From the NCBI RefSeq assembly GCF_000971055.1, contig NZ_LARW01000092.1, positions 1 to 64,000 of the forward strand: a stretch of DNA of 64,000 nucleotides, written 5' to 3'. The notes under the pieces were generated by a model that ran no database searches, was not told the origin of the DNA, and worked only from the letters and a program-made list of their open reading frames with translations. Below, one piece after another: positions 34,974-43,184 of the stretch (its first letter is position 1; each line of letters begins with the position of its first letter). Source of the DNA: Sphingomonas sp. SRS2. Lineage in GTDB: Bacteria > Pseudomonadota > Alphaproteobacteria > Sphingomonadales > Sphingomonadaceae. The translations under genes were made by a program, and so were the position numbers.

Positions 34974-36328
34974 GCACTGCCAAACCACGGCTGTTGATCG
35001 TCGAGGACGACGAGGGCCTGCAGAAGCAGCTGCGCTGGGCCTATGAGGATTATGAGGTCGTCTCGGCGACCACGCGCCAGGCGGCAATCGACGCTCTGCG
35101 CCATTATGAGCCGGCGGTGGTGACGCTCGATCTCGGCCTGCCGCCGGATCCCGACGGCACAACCGAAGGCTTCGCAACCCTGGACGCCATCCTGGCGCTG
35201 AAGCCCGACACCAAGATCATCGTCGCCTCGGGACAGGGCGCGCGCGAAGGCGCGCTGCGCGCGATCGCGGCCGGGGCCTATGATTATTACCATAAGCCCG
35301 TCGACATCGACGAACTGGGACTGATCGTTGCGCGCGCCTTCCAGCTTCACGATCTCGAACAGGAAAATGCCCGGCTACAGGCGCAGGGTGACGGATCTGC
35401 GGCGGATGGCGGATTGATCACCAGCGACCCTGGCATGCTCAAGGTCGCGCGGACGATCGAGCGCGTCGCCAACACCGATGCCTCCGTGATGCTGCTCGGC
35501 GCGAGCGGCACCGGCAAGGAGGTGCTGGCCCGGCTGCTCCACAATCGGAGCAAGCGCAGCGGCGGCGCTTTCGTTGCGATCAACTGCGCGGCGATCCCGG
35601 AAAATCTGCTCGAGGCCGAATTGTTCGGTTATGAAAAGGGCGCGTTCACCGGTGCGATCAAGACCACCGAGGGCAAGATCGAACTGGCCGAGGGCGGCAC
35701 GCTGTTCCTAGACGAGGTCGGCGATATCCCGCTGCCGCTGCAGGTCAAATTGCTGCGCTTCCTGCAGGAGCGAGTGATCGAGCGGATCGGCAGTCGCAAG
35801 GCGATCCCGGTCGACACCCGCATCGTCTGCGCCACTCACCAGAATCTCGACGCGATGATCGCCGAGACGCGCTTCCGCGAGGATCTCTATTATCGCCTCG
35901 CCGAGATCGTCGTGCGCATCCCCTCGCTCGCGGAACGGCCGGGCGACGGGCTACTGATCGCACGGATGTTGCTCAAGAAGCTGGCGCGCGACATGGGCTC
36001 TCCGGTCAAGGGCTTTGCGCCCGACGCGCTCGCCGCGATCGACGACTGGAGCTGGCCCGGCAACGTCCGCGAGCTTGAGAACAAGGTCAAGCGCGCGGTG
36101 ATCATGGCCGATGGCAAGCTCGTCACCGCCGAGGATCTCGACCTCGTCCCCGAACGTGAGGACGGCGGCTTCCTCAACCTCAAGGCGGTCCGCGAAGTCG
36201 CCGACCGCAGCGCGATCACCCGCGCGCTGGCGCGCAGCGAAGGCAATATCTCCAACGCCGCCAAGATGCTCGGGATCAGCCGGCCGACGCTCTACGATCT
36301 GTTGAAGCAATACGGGATAGAGGTTTAG
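34970..36328 (+). CDS. prsR: Sigma-54-dependent response regulator PrsR
   Basis: A 452-residue regulator with an N-terminal receiver (Asp54 in VVTLDLGLPPD), a central AAA+ sigma-54 interaction domain with Walker A GASGTGKE and an intact GAFTGA loop (residues 224-229), and a C-terminal Fis-type helix-turn-helix (about residues 410-450, ARSEGNISNAAKMLGISRPTL). The intact GAFTGA loop means it can activate RpoN promoters. In PEP-CTERM systems it drives exosortase-related and polysaccharide genes. It is coupled to prsK by an ATGA overlap. RpoN binding sites are not resolvable from sequence reading alone here. Confidence 0.92.
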   Translation: MSTAKPRLLIVEDDEGLQKQLRWAYEDYEVVSATTRQAAIDALRHYEPAVVTLDLGLPPDPDGTTEGFATLDAILALKPDTKIIVASGQGAREGALRAIAAGAYDYYHKPVDIDELGLIVARAFQLHDLEQENARLQAQGDGSAADGGLITSDPGMLKVARTIERVANTDASVMLLGASGTGKEVLARLLHNRSKRSGGAFVAINCAAIPENLLEAELFGYEKGAFTGAIKTTEGKIELAEGGTLFLDEVGDIPLPLQVKLLRFLQERVIERIGSRKAIPVDTRIVCATHQNLDAMIAETRFREDLYYRLAEIVVRIPSLAERPGDGLLIARMLLKKLARDMGSPVKGFAPDALAAIDDWSWPGNVRELENKVKRAVIMADGKLVTAEDLDLVPEREDGGFLNLKAVREVADRSAITRALARSEGNISNAAKMLGISRPTLYDLLKQYGIEV

Positions 36329-36341
36329 CTCTTCACGCACT

Positions 36342-36431
36342 CGTCACCCCAGAAGGCGGAGGTCTCGGGAGAGGCTCGCGACCTTGCGCCCGTTCCTGCC
36401 GCCTGAGATGCCAGCCTTCGCTGGCGTGACG
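36342..36431. repeat. Intergenic palindromic repeat, copy 3
   Basis: Outer arms CGTCACCCCAGAAGGC and GCCAGCCTTCGCTGGCGTGACG flank a central section with GGAGGTCTCGGGAGAGGC. It occupies the prsR/DUF815 gap. Confidence 0.55.
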
Positions 36432-36457
36432 CGGCAAGTTGAATTATCGCCCTGCCC

Positions 36458-37282
36458 ATGACCGATCCGCAAACCCTCGCCCGTATCGCCGACGCGCTCG
36501 ATCGCATCGCGCCGCCGCCCGCGCCGCATGCCGATCCCTCGGCGCATGCCGCCTATGTGTGGCGCGATGGCGGGCTGGCCGAGGCGCGGGCGTTCGCGCC
36601 GCTGCCGCTTGACCTGCTCACCGGGATCGACGCGCAGAAGGCCGCGCTGGTCGACAATGCCCGGCGGCTCGCCAATGGCGCTGCGGCGCATGACGTGCTG
36701 CTGTGGGGCGCGCGCGGATCGGGCAAGTCGGCGCTGGTCAAGGCGACCGTCGGTGCGCTGCGCGACGAGGGGCGTGACGTCGCGCTGATCGAGGTGGCCG
36801 GCGAGAAGATCGAGATATTGCCGCGCCTGTTCGCGCTGATCGCCGATCTGCCGCGCGCCTTCATCCTGTTCCTCGACGATCTCGGCTTCGACGATCATGC
36901 CGGCGGGCAGGGGCCGCGCCTGTTGCGCTCGATGCTCGAAGGCGGTGCGGAAGCGCGGCCTTCCAATGCGCGGCTCCACGTCACCGCCAATCGCCGTCAC
37001 ATCGTCTCGCGCGACTTGCGCGAGCAGGATAGCCCCATCAATCCGCGCGACGTGGTCGACGACAAGCTCGCGCTCGCCGACCGCTTCGGCCTGTCGCTCG
37101 GCTTTCACGTCTGCGATCAGGACGCCTATGTCGCGATGGTCGCGGGCTATGCGGCGAAGTTCGGGCTCGACTTCGAGCCGCTCGACGCGATCGCATGGGC
37201 CACGCAGCGCGGCAGCCGCTCGGGGCGCGTGGCCTGGCAATATGTGGTCGAACTCGCGGGGCGGGCAGGAAAGCGAGTGTAA
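36458..37282 (+). CDS. DUF815 family ATPase
   Basis: A 274-residue P-loop protein of the DUF815 family, ATPases related to AAA proteins. Walker A is GARGSGKSALVKATVG (about residues 87-102) and the Walker B region is LFALIADLPRAFILFLDDLGFDD. Later motifs RRHIVSRD and DRFGLSLGFHV fit the family. Function is unknown. It follows prsR but a repeat separates them, so operon membership is uncertain. Confidence 0.88.
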   Translation: MTDPQTLARIADALDRIAPPPAPHADPSAHAAYVWRDGGLAEARAFAPLPLDLLTGIDAQKAALVDNARRLANGAAAHDVLLWGARGSGKSALVKATVGALRDEGRDVALIEVAGEKIEILPRLFALIADLPRAFILFLDDLGFDDHAGGQGPRLLRSMLEGGAEARPSNARLHVTANRRHIVSRDLREQDSPINPRDVVDDKLALADRFGLSLGFHVCDQDAYVAMVAGYAAKFGLDFEPLDAIAWATQRGSRSGRVAWQYVVELAGRAGKRV

Positions 37283-37314
37283 GACTAACCGACCACTCTG
37301 TTCGGGGGCGGGCA

Positions 37315-38742
37315 TTATACCGCCGCCGGCAACCTTACCCGCACCAGCAGTCCGCCCAGATCCTCGCTTTCCTCCAGCGTGATCCTGCCGCCGTAAATGC
37401 CGATCACGTCGCGAACGATCGCGAGGCCGAGGCCGGTGCCGGGCTTGCCGGTGTCGAGCCGCGCGCCACGCTCGAACAGCTTCTCGCGCGCGGCGGCGGG
37501 GATGCCGGGGCCGTCATCCTCGATCATGATCTCGATGAAGTCGATCTTCTTCGCCGCGCCTGCGCCCGCCGCGTCGCGCGCCACGGTCACGAAGACGCGG
37601 CCCTGGCCATATTTGGCGGCGTTTTCGATCAGGTTGCCGAGTATCTCGTCGAGGTCCTGCCGCTCGACATGGACGACGGCTTTCTGGTCGCCGGCCAGAT
37701 CGACGGTGACGTGGCGGTGCATCCGGGCCATCGCGCGCTCGACGGCCTTGAGCGACGGCCACACTTCCGACCGGGCCTGCGCATTGGCGCGGCGGCCGAC
37801 CGCACGGGCGCGGGCGAGGTGATGGTCGACCTGGCGGCGCATGTCGCCGGTGGTGCGCGCGACGGTCTCGGCCAGTTCCGGGCTGTTCGCCACCGCTTCG
37901 TTCATCAGCACGGTGAGGGGGGTCTTGAGCGCATGGGCGAGGTTGCCGGCATGACGGCGCGCTTCCTCGGCCTGCCGTTCATTGTGCGCAAGCAGTTCGT
38001 TGAGCTCCTCGACCAGCGGGCGGACCTCGTCGGGCAATTTGGCGTCGATCCGCGAGCTGATACCCGAGCTGACCGCCGCCACCCCGCGGCGCAGGCTGCG
38101 CAGCGGCCATAGTCCATAGGTCGCCTGCAGCGCGGCGAGGATGATCAGGCCGAGGCCGAGGATTGCGAAGGATCGTACCAGCGTCCGCCGCAGCACTGCG
38201 ATCTGATCGTTGAGGTTGGCGCGGCTCGCGGCGACCTGGAAACGCCATTCGGTGGTCGATCCAGGCAAGCGGACTTCTCGATCGAGCACGCGCAGCGGCT
38301 CGCCGTCAAATTCGCTGCTGTCGGCGACATGCAGCTTCTGGCCCTGATGCTCCTCCCCCTGCCGGAGCGCGCGATCCCAAAGCGAGCGCGAACGGAACGG
38401 TTCGTGCCCGGTGGCGGCCACCTGCCAATAGAGCCCCGAATAGGGTTCGAGGAAGCGCTGGTCGCCGAGCGGGCGGTTGAAGCGGACCTCGCCATCGGGG
38501 CCGATTTCGGCGGATCCGATCATCGCATTGAGCACATATTCGAGCTGGGCGTCGAAATTGCGGGTGATCGCCTCGCTCAACACCCTGTCGAGCGCGAAGC
38601 CGCCGCCGACGAGCAGGACGATGATCCACAGCGCCGCGATCGAGATCATCCGGCGGGTCAGCGAACCCGTCGAAGCCCCGTCGCTGTGCCGCCCCGGAAA
38701 CCAGCCCCGGACGGTAGCGAGATACTGCTTAAGCGGGATCAT
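37315..38742 (-). CDS. PhoQ-like sensor histidine kinase
   Basis: A 475-residue kinase. A start at 38742 (MIPLKQYLATV) is chosen; an in-frame Met at 38763 would add seven residues. Two membrane helices (about residues 35-60 and 160-185) enclose a periplasmic sensor of about 100 residues. The HisKA box has His in NLAHALKTPLTVLMNEA, and the ATPase motifs are NLIENAAKYGQG, EDDGPGIP and GTGLGLAIV. It overlaps the response regulator by 14 bases. Order and domains match alphaproteobacterial PhoQ-like kinases, but the sensed signal is unknown. Confidence 0.9.
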   Translation of the reverse strand: MIPLKQYLATVRGWFPGRHSDGASTGSLTRRMISIAALWIIVLLVGGGFALDRVLSEAITRNFDAQLEYVLNAMIGSAEIGPDGEVRFNRPLGDQRFLEPYSGLYWQVAATGHEPFRSRSLWDRALRQGEEHQGQKLHVADSSEFDGEPLRVLDREVRLPGSTTEWRFQVAASRANLNDQIAVLRRTLVRSFAILGLGLIILAALQATYGLWPLRSLRRGVAAVSSGISSRIDAKLPDEVRPLVEELNELLAHNERQAEEARRHAGNLAHALKTPLTVLMNEAVANSPELAETVARTTGDMRRQVDHHLARARAVGRRANAQARSEVWPSLKAVERAMARMHRHVTVDLAGDQKAVVHVERQDLDEILGNLIENAAKYGQGRVFVTVARDAAGAGAAKKIDFIEIMIEDDGPGIPAAAREKLFERGARLDTGKPGTGLGLAIVRDVIGIYGGRITLEESEDLGGLLVRVRLPAAV

Positions 38743-39391
38743 CCAGCGAATAGCCAAGACCACGGATGGTGGTGATGACGTCCTGGCCGAGTTTCTTTCG
38801 GATCCGCGTCACGAACACTTCGATCGTGTTCGAATCGCGGTCGAAGTCCTGATCGTAGATATGTTCGATCAACTCGGTGCGGCTGACCACCTTGCCCTTG
38901 TGATGGAGCAGATAGCTGAGCAGCTTATATTCCTGCGCGGTGAGCTTCACCGGCTCGCCGGCCAGCGTCACCTTGCCGCTGCGCGTGTCGAGGCGGACGT
39001 CGCCGGCGGTCAGTTCGGACGAGGCGTTGCCCGAGGCGCGGCGGATCAGCGCGCGGAGCCGCGCGATCAGCTCCTCGGTCTGGAACGGCTTGGCGAGATA
39101 ATCGTCGGCGCCGGCGTCTAGTCCGGCGACCTTGTCGGACCAGCTGTCGCGTGCGGTAAGCACCAGCACCGGTGTGTCGCGCCCCTCGCGCCGCCAGCGG
39201 TCGAGCACGGTCAGGCCATCGACTTCGGGCAGGCCGAGATCGAGGATGATCGCATCATAGCTTTCAGTCGAGCCGAGGAAATGGCCGTCCTCGCCGTCGG
39301 TAGCGAGGTCGATGGCATAGCCCGCGCCTTCGAGCGTGGCGCGGAGTTGCCGCCCGAGACTGGGTTCATCCTCGACGATCAGGACGCGCAT
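38729..39391 (-). CDS. OmpR/PhoP-like response regulator
   Basis: A 220-residue regulator: receiver with the acidic pair in LIVEDEPSL and phospho-acceptor Asp51 in IILDLGLPEVDG, then a winged-helix DNA-binding domain with ELTAGDVRLDT, LTAQEYKLLSYLLHH and the tail helix ATTIRGLGYSL-type (ITTIRGLGYSLDD). It is between the PepSY gene and its kinase in one minus-strand operon. The PepSY protein is probably the first member and could be periplasmic feedback, as in other PhoPQ-type loci. Confidence 0.93.
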   Translation of the reverse strand: MRVLIVEDEPSLGRQLRATLEGAGYAIDLATDGEDGHFLGSTESYDAIILDLGLPEVDGLTVLDRWRREGRDTPVLVLTARDSWSDKVAGLDAGADDYLAKPFQTEELIARLRALIRRASGNASSELTAGDVRLDTRSGKVTLAGEPVKLTAQEYKLLSYLLHHKGKVVSRTELIEHIYDQDFDRDSNTIEVFVTRIRKKLGQDVITTIRGLGYSLDDPA

Positions 39392-39425
39392 GGTCTTCCC
39401 CTTTTCTGGCCGCGTTTCAGGCGGC

Positions 39426-39734
39426 TTATTGTCCGACCCGGCCGATTTCGCGTCCGGTGCGGCCGTCCATGTCCATCCATATCACCGATCCGCCCCGCTG
39501 AAACTTGAAACGGTAGCGTCCGGTTCCCGGATCGAACTCCGAACCGATCATGCGGCCGTCGACGCGACCCTGCGCCCGCGAGCGCATTTCCTGGTAGGGG
39601 AGGAATTCGCCGGAGCGCACGCCATTCCTCAGCGCATCCTGTTCGGGTACGCGATTCCGCTCCGCCAAAGCGGGCGCGGAAGCAACAAGGATCGTCGCCA
39701 AAGACAGGGCGGCAAGAGCGTTACGCATTGACAT
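39426..39734 (-). CDS. PepSY domain-containing periplasmic protein
   Basis: A 102-residue exported protein starting MSMRNALAALSLA, with a signal peptide ending near PALA. The mature part has a single PepSY-like repeat: the helix FLPYQEMRSRAQGRV and strands YRFKFQRGGSVIWMDMDGRTGREI. PepSY repeats are thought to inhibit proteases or bind metals. It begins the three-gene regulatory operon (spacing 34 bases to the response regulator). It may be a target or sensor for the two-component pair. Confidence 0.82.
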   Translation of the reverse strand: MSMRNALAALSLATILVASAPALAERNRVPEQDALRNGVRSGEFLPYQEMRSRAQGRVDGRMIGSEFDPGTGRYRFKFQRGGSVIWMDMDGRTGREIGRVGQ

Positions 39735-39837
39735 GGGGTATTGGCATAGGGTCTGGGGCTTGAATAGGGCATGAATGTTCGTGCTTTGGCGGAATCTCCG
39801 CCCCTGTTGCACCGCGAAGACACTTTAGAACCCCCTT

Positions 39838-41613
39838 ATGTCAGCTCCGATCCTCGCCTTCCAGAATCTCGGCATCAACCAGGGCACTGGTTGGCTGTTC
39901 CGCGGGCTCGACCTTTATGTCGCCCCGCGCGATCGGCTCGCGCTGATCGGCCGCAACGGCGCGGGCAAAACGACCCTGCTCAAATTGCTCGCGGGTACGA
40001 TCGAGGGTGACGAGGGGCTGCGCACGATTGTGCCGGGCACCCGAGTCGTCCTGCTCGAACAGGAACCATCGATGGCGGGCCATGCGACCCTGCGCGATTT
40101 CGCGCTGGCCGGGACGGATGCGCCCGCCGCACATGCGGTCGACGCGATCGCCGACCAGATCGGCATCGATTTGTCACGTGACGCGGCCAGCGCCAGCGGA
40201 GGCGAGCGCCGCCGCGCCGCCATCGCCCGCACGCTGGCGATGGAGCCCGATGTCCTGCTGCTCGACGAGCCGACCAACCATCTCGATCTCGCCGCGATCG
40301 AATGGCTGGAAAGCTGGCTCGCCCGTTTCAATGGCGCGTTCATCGCGATCAGCCACGATCGTACTTTCCTCACCCGGCTGACCCGTCAGACCTTGTGGCT
40401 CGACCGCGGCGGCATCCGCCGGCACGAGGTCGGCTTCGGCGGTTTCGATGCGTGGACCGAGCGGGTTTATGAGGAGGAGGCGCGCAACGCCGAACGGCTC
40501 GATGCCAAGCTCAAGATCGAGGAGCATTGGAAACTGCGCGGCGTCACTGCGCGGCGGCGGCGCAATCAGGGCCGCCTGACCAAGCTTTACGAGATGCGTG
40601 AGCAGCGCAAAGCGATGCTCGGCCCGCCCGGCACCGCAAAGATCGCTATCGCCGCCGACGATGTGAAGACCAAGGTCGTGATCGACGCCGAGCATGTCAC
40701 GAAGACCTTTGGCGACCGCACGATCATCCGCGACTTCACCTTCCGCGTGACGCGTGGCGACCGGATCGGTGTGGTCGGCGCGAACGGCGCGGGTAAATCG
40801 ACCCTGCTCAAGCTTCTGACCGGTGAGATCGCGCCCGACGAAGGCCGGGTGAAACTATCGAAGACTTTGGACGGCATCGTCATCGATCAGCAGCGCAAGC
40901 TGATGGCCCCCGAAAAGACCGTGCGCGACGTGCTGGCCGATGGCGGCGACTGGATCGATGTTCAGGGCATCAGGAAGCATGTCCACGGCTATCTCAAGGA
41001 ATTCCTGTTCGAGCCGGCAATCGCCGAGGCGAAGGTCGGCACGCTGTCGGGCGGCGAACGCTCGCGCGTGCTGCTGGCGCGCGAATTTGCCCGCCCGTCG
41101 AACCTGCTCGTCCTCGATGAGCCCACCAACGATCTCGACCTGGAGACGCTCGACCTGCTCCAGGAAGTGATCGCCGATTATGAGGGCACCGTCCTGATCG
41201 TCAGCCACGATCGCGACTTCCTCGATCGCACCGTCACGGTGACGCTCGGTCTCGATGGATCGGGCAAGGTCGACATCGTCGCCGGCGGCTATGAGGATTG
41301 GGAGAAGCAGCGGACCACCCGCAGCGAGCCGAAAAAGGCTGCGGCAAAGGCTGAGCCCGCCGCGCCCGCCAAGGCGAAGACCAAGCTCAGCTACAAAGAC
41401 CAGCGCGATCTCGACCTGCTGCCGCAGGAGATCGAAAAGCTCGAAGCCGCAATCGCGCGCGACGAGGCGGCGATGGCCGATCCCGATCTCTATGCGAAGA
41501 ACCCCGCTAAGTTCGATCAGCTGATGAAGGCGATCGACGCGGCTCGCGCGAAGAAGGAAGAAGCGGAGCTACGCTGGCTGGAACTCGCCGAGATGGCCGA
41601 GGGGCTCTCTTAA
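39838..41613 (+). CDS. ABC-F family ATPase (Uup-like)
   Basis: A 591-residue soluble protein with two ABC domains and no membrane segment. The first has Walker A GRNGAGKTTLLKLLAG and signature SGGERRRAAIARTL; the second has Walker A GANGAGKSTLLKLLTG and signature LSGGERSRVLLAREF. The interdomain linker is arginine-rich with coiled-coil propensity (about residues 210-270) and the C-terminal 110 residues form a Uup-like coiled coil. ABC-F proteins bind the ribosome or DNA and do not transport. It stands alone and ends at a terminator. Confidence 0.92.
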   Translation: MSAPILAFQNLGINQGTGWLFRGLDLYVAPRDRLALIGRNGAGKTTLLKLLAGTIEGDEGLRTIVPGTRVVLLEQEPSMAGHATLRDFALAGTDAPAAHAVDAIADQIGIDLSRDAASASGGERRRAAIARTLAMEPDVLLLDEPTNHLDLAAIEWLESWLARFNGAFIAISHDRTFLTRLTRQTLWLDRGGIRRHEVGFGGFDAWTERVYEEEARNAERLDAKLKIEEHWKLRGVTARRRRNQGRLTKLYEMREQRKAMLGPPGTAKIAIAADDVKTKVVIDAEHVTKTFGDRTIIRDFTFRVTRGDRIGVVGANGAGKSTLLKLLTGEIAPDEGRVKLSKTLDGIVIDQQRKLMAPEKTVRDVLADGGDWIDVQGIRKHVHGYLKEFLFEPAIAEAKVGTLSGGERSRVLLAREFARPSNLLVLDEPTNDLDLETLDLLQEVIADYEGTVLIVSHDRDFLDRTVTVTLGLDGSGKVDIVAGGYEDWEKQRTTRSEPKKAAAKAEPAAPAKAKTKLSYKDQRDLDLLPQEIEKLEAAIARDEAAMADPDLYAKNPAKFDQLMKAIDAARAKKEEAELRWLELAEMAEGLS

Positions 41614-41637
41614 ATCCTCCCCCGGCACGGGGAGGAT
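41614..41637. terminator. Bidirectional terminator between the ABC-F and chorismate mutase genes
   Basis: ATCCTCCCC (41614-41622) and GGGGAGGAT (41629-41637), a nine-base stem with a CGGCAC loop that fills the gap between the two convergent genes. There is no T tract. Confidence 0.55.
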
Positions 41638-41922
41638 CTATCCCCCCGCCTTCGCCTTGCGGTGATGATGAATCACCTCGTCGATGATGAAGCGCAGGAA
41701 TTTCTCCGAGAAATCAGGATCGAGATTCGCGCTCTTCGCGAGTGACCGCAGTCGTTCGATCTGCACTTGCTCACGACCGGGATCGGCAGGGGGAAGGCCG
41801 GTGGTCGCCTTATATTCGCCGACCGCCTTCGTGACCTTGAAGCGCTCGGCGAGCATGAAGATCAGCGCGGCATCGATATTGTCGATGCTCTCCCGGTAGC
41901 GACCCAGGATATCGTCTGTCAT
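41638..41922 (-). CDS. Chorismate mutase (AroQ type)
   Basis: A 94-residue all-helical protein starting MTDDILGRYRESIDNIDAAL, with the family pattern of an N-terminal LAERFKVTKAVGEYK, DPGREQVQIERLRSLA and a final helix FLRFIIDEVIHHHRK. It rearranges chorismate to prephenate on the route to phenylalanine and tyrosine. Short monofunctional AroQ forms are common in alphaproteobacteria. It starts on the minus strand facing the polyprenyl synthase gene at 42070, separated by about 148 bases. Confidence 0.93.
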   Translation of the reverse strand: MTDDILGRYRESIDNIDAALIFMLAERFKVTKAVGEYKATTGLPPADPGREQVQIERLRSLAKSANLDPDFSEKFLRFIIDEVIHHHRKAKAGG

Positions 41923-42069
41923 GCCGCTCCCTTCAACTTTGTCCCGACCGCCTATCGTGGATCGACTCCGGCTTTGGCAAGCGCGGAGTTTGCGCCACCG
42001 ACTGGTGACGGCTACTGTCAGCTCGTTACGGTCTTGCCTTTCGCGCGCTCGCGGCTCATGGGCACGCCC

Positions 42070-43083
42070 ATGACAGCTACCGTGACTCCCATCCGGCGCG
42101 CCGCCGGTCCTTCGCTCGATCCGATCATGGCGCTCGTCGCGTCCGACATGAACTCGGTCAACAGCGTGATTCTGGCGCGGATGCAGTCGGATGTCCCGCT
42201 GATCCCCGAGCTGGCGGGCCATCTGATCGCGGGCGGCGGGAAGCGGATGCGGCCGATGCTCACCCTCGCCTGCGCCAAGTTGCTCGACTATCATGGCGAG
42301 CGTCATCACAAGCTCGCCGCCACGGTCGAGTTCATCCACACCGCGACCCTGCTCCACGACGATGTCGTCGACCAGTCGGGCCTGCGCCGGGGCCGCCGCA
42401 CCGCCAATGTCATCTGGGGCAACGCCGCAAGCGTGCTGGTCGGCGATTTCCTGTTCAGCCGCTCGTTCGAGCTAATGGTCGAGGACGGCTCGCTGCGCGT
42501 GCTGCGCATCCTGTCCAACGCGTCGGCGGTGATCGCCGAGGGCGAGGTGAACCAGCTTACCGCGCAGCGCCGGATCGAGACCAGCGAAGAGCGCTATCTG
42601 GAGATCATCACCGCCAAGACCGCGGTGCTGTTCGCCGCGGCGTGCAAGATCGCGGCGGTGGTCGCCGAGCGGGATCCGGCGGTCGAGGACGCGCTCGATC
42701 AATATGGCCGCTATCTCGGCATCGCCTTCCAGCTCGTCGACGACGTGATCGACTATGTCTCTGACGGCGCGACGATGGGCAAGGACGCGGGCGACGACTT
42801 CCGCGACGGCAAAGTCACGCTGCCGGTGATCCTGGCCTATGCCCGCGCCGAGGGGGACGACCGCCAGTTCCTCCGCGAGGCGATCGAGGGCCTGCGCAAC
42901 GAGGACGATGACCTTGCCCGCGCGACCGCTATCCTCCGGGAAACCGGTGCGCTGGCCGACACCGCCGCCCGCGCCCGCCACTATTCGCAACGCGCGATCG
43001 ACGCGCTGGCCAGCTTTCCCAATGGCCCCGCGAAGTCGGCACTGGTCGAAGCCGCCCAATTCGCGGTGTCGCGGGCGTATTAG
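42070..43083 (+). CDS. ispB: Polyprenyl diphosphate synthase (octaprenyl type)
   Basis: A 337-residue prenyltransferase starting MTATVTPIRRA at 42070 (ATG at 42058 is an alternative). The two aspartate-rich motifs are present: LLHDDVVDQS (first) and QLVDDVIDYVSD (second), with GGGKRMRPML near the N-terminus. It extends allylic diphosphates with isopentenyl diphosphate to build the ubiquinone side chain. The exact chain length (probably C40-C50) cannot be read with certainty. It is followed by a repeat element and then hrpB. Confidence 0.92.
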   Translation: MTATVTPIRRAAGPSLDPIMALVASDMNSVNSVILARMQSDVPLIPELAGHLIAGGGKRMRPMLTLACAKLLDYHGERHHKLAATVEFIHTATLLHDDVVDQSGLRRGRRTANVIWGNAASVLVGDFLFSRSFELMVEDGSLRVLRILSNASAVIAEGEVNQLTAQRRIETSEERYLEIITAKTAVLFAAACKIAAVVAERDPAVEDALDQYGRYLGIAFQLVDDVIDYVSDGATMGKDAGDDFRDGKVTLPVILAYARAEGDDRQFLREAIEGLRNEDDDLARATAILRETGALADTAARARHYSQRAIDALASFPNGPAKSALVEAAQFAVSRAY

Positions 43084-43084
43084 G

Positions 43085-43163
43085 CCGTCATCCCAGCGAA
43101 GGCTGATCTCGCTGCCTGCCCGCAGGCGCAGAAAAATGAGATCCCGGCTTTCGCTGGATTGAT
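43085..43163. repeat. Intergenic palindromic repeat, copy 4
   Basis: Outer arms CGTCATCCCAGCGAAGGC and GGCTTTCGCTGGATTGATG, with CTGCCTGCCCGCAGGCGCAG in the centre as a second palindrome. It lies between ispB and hrpB. Confidence 0.6.
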
Positions 43164-43184
43164 GTTGCTATAAACCGATTCCCC

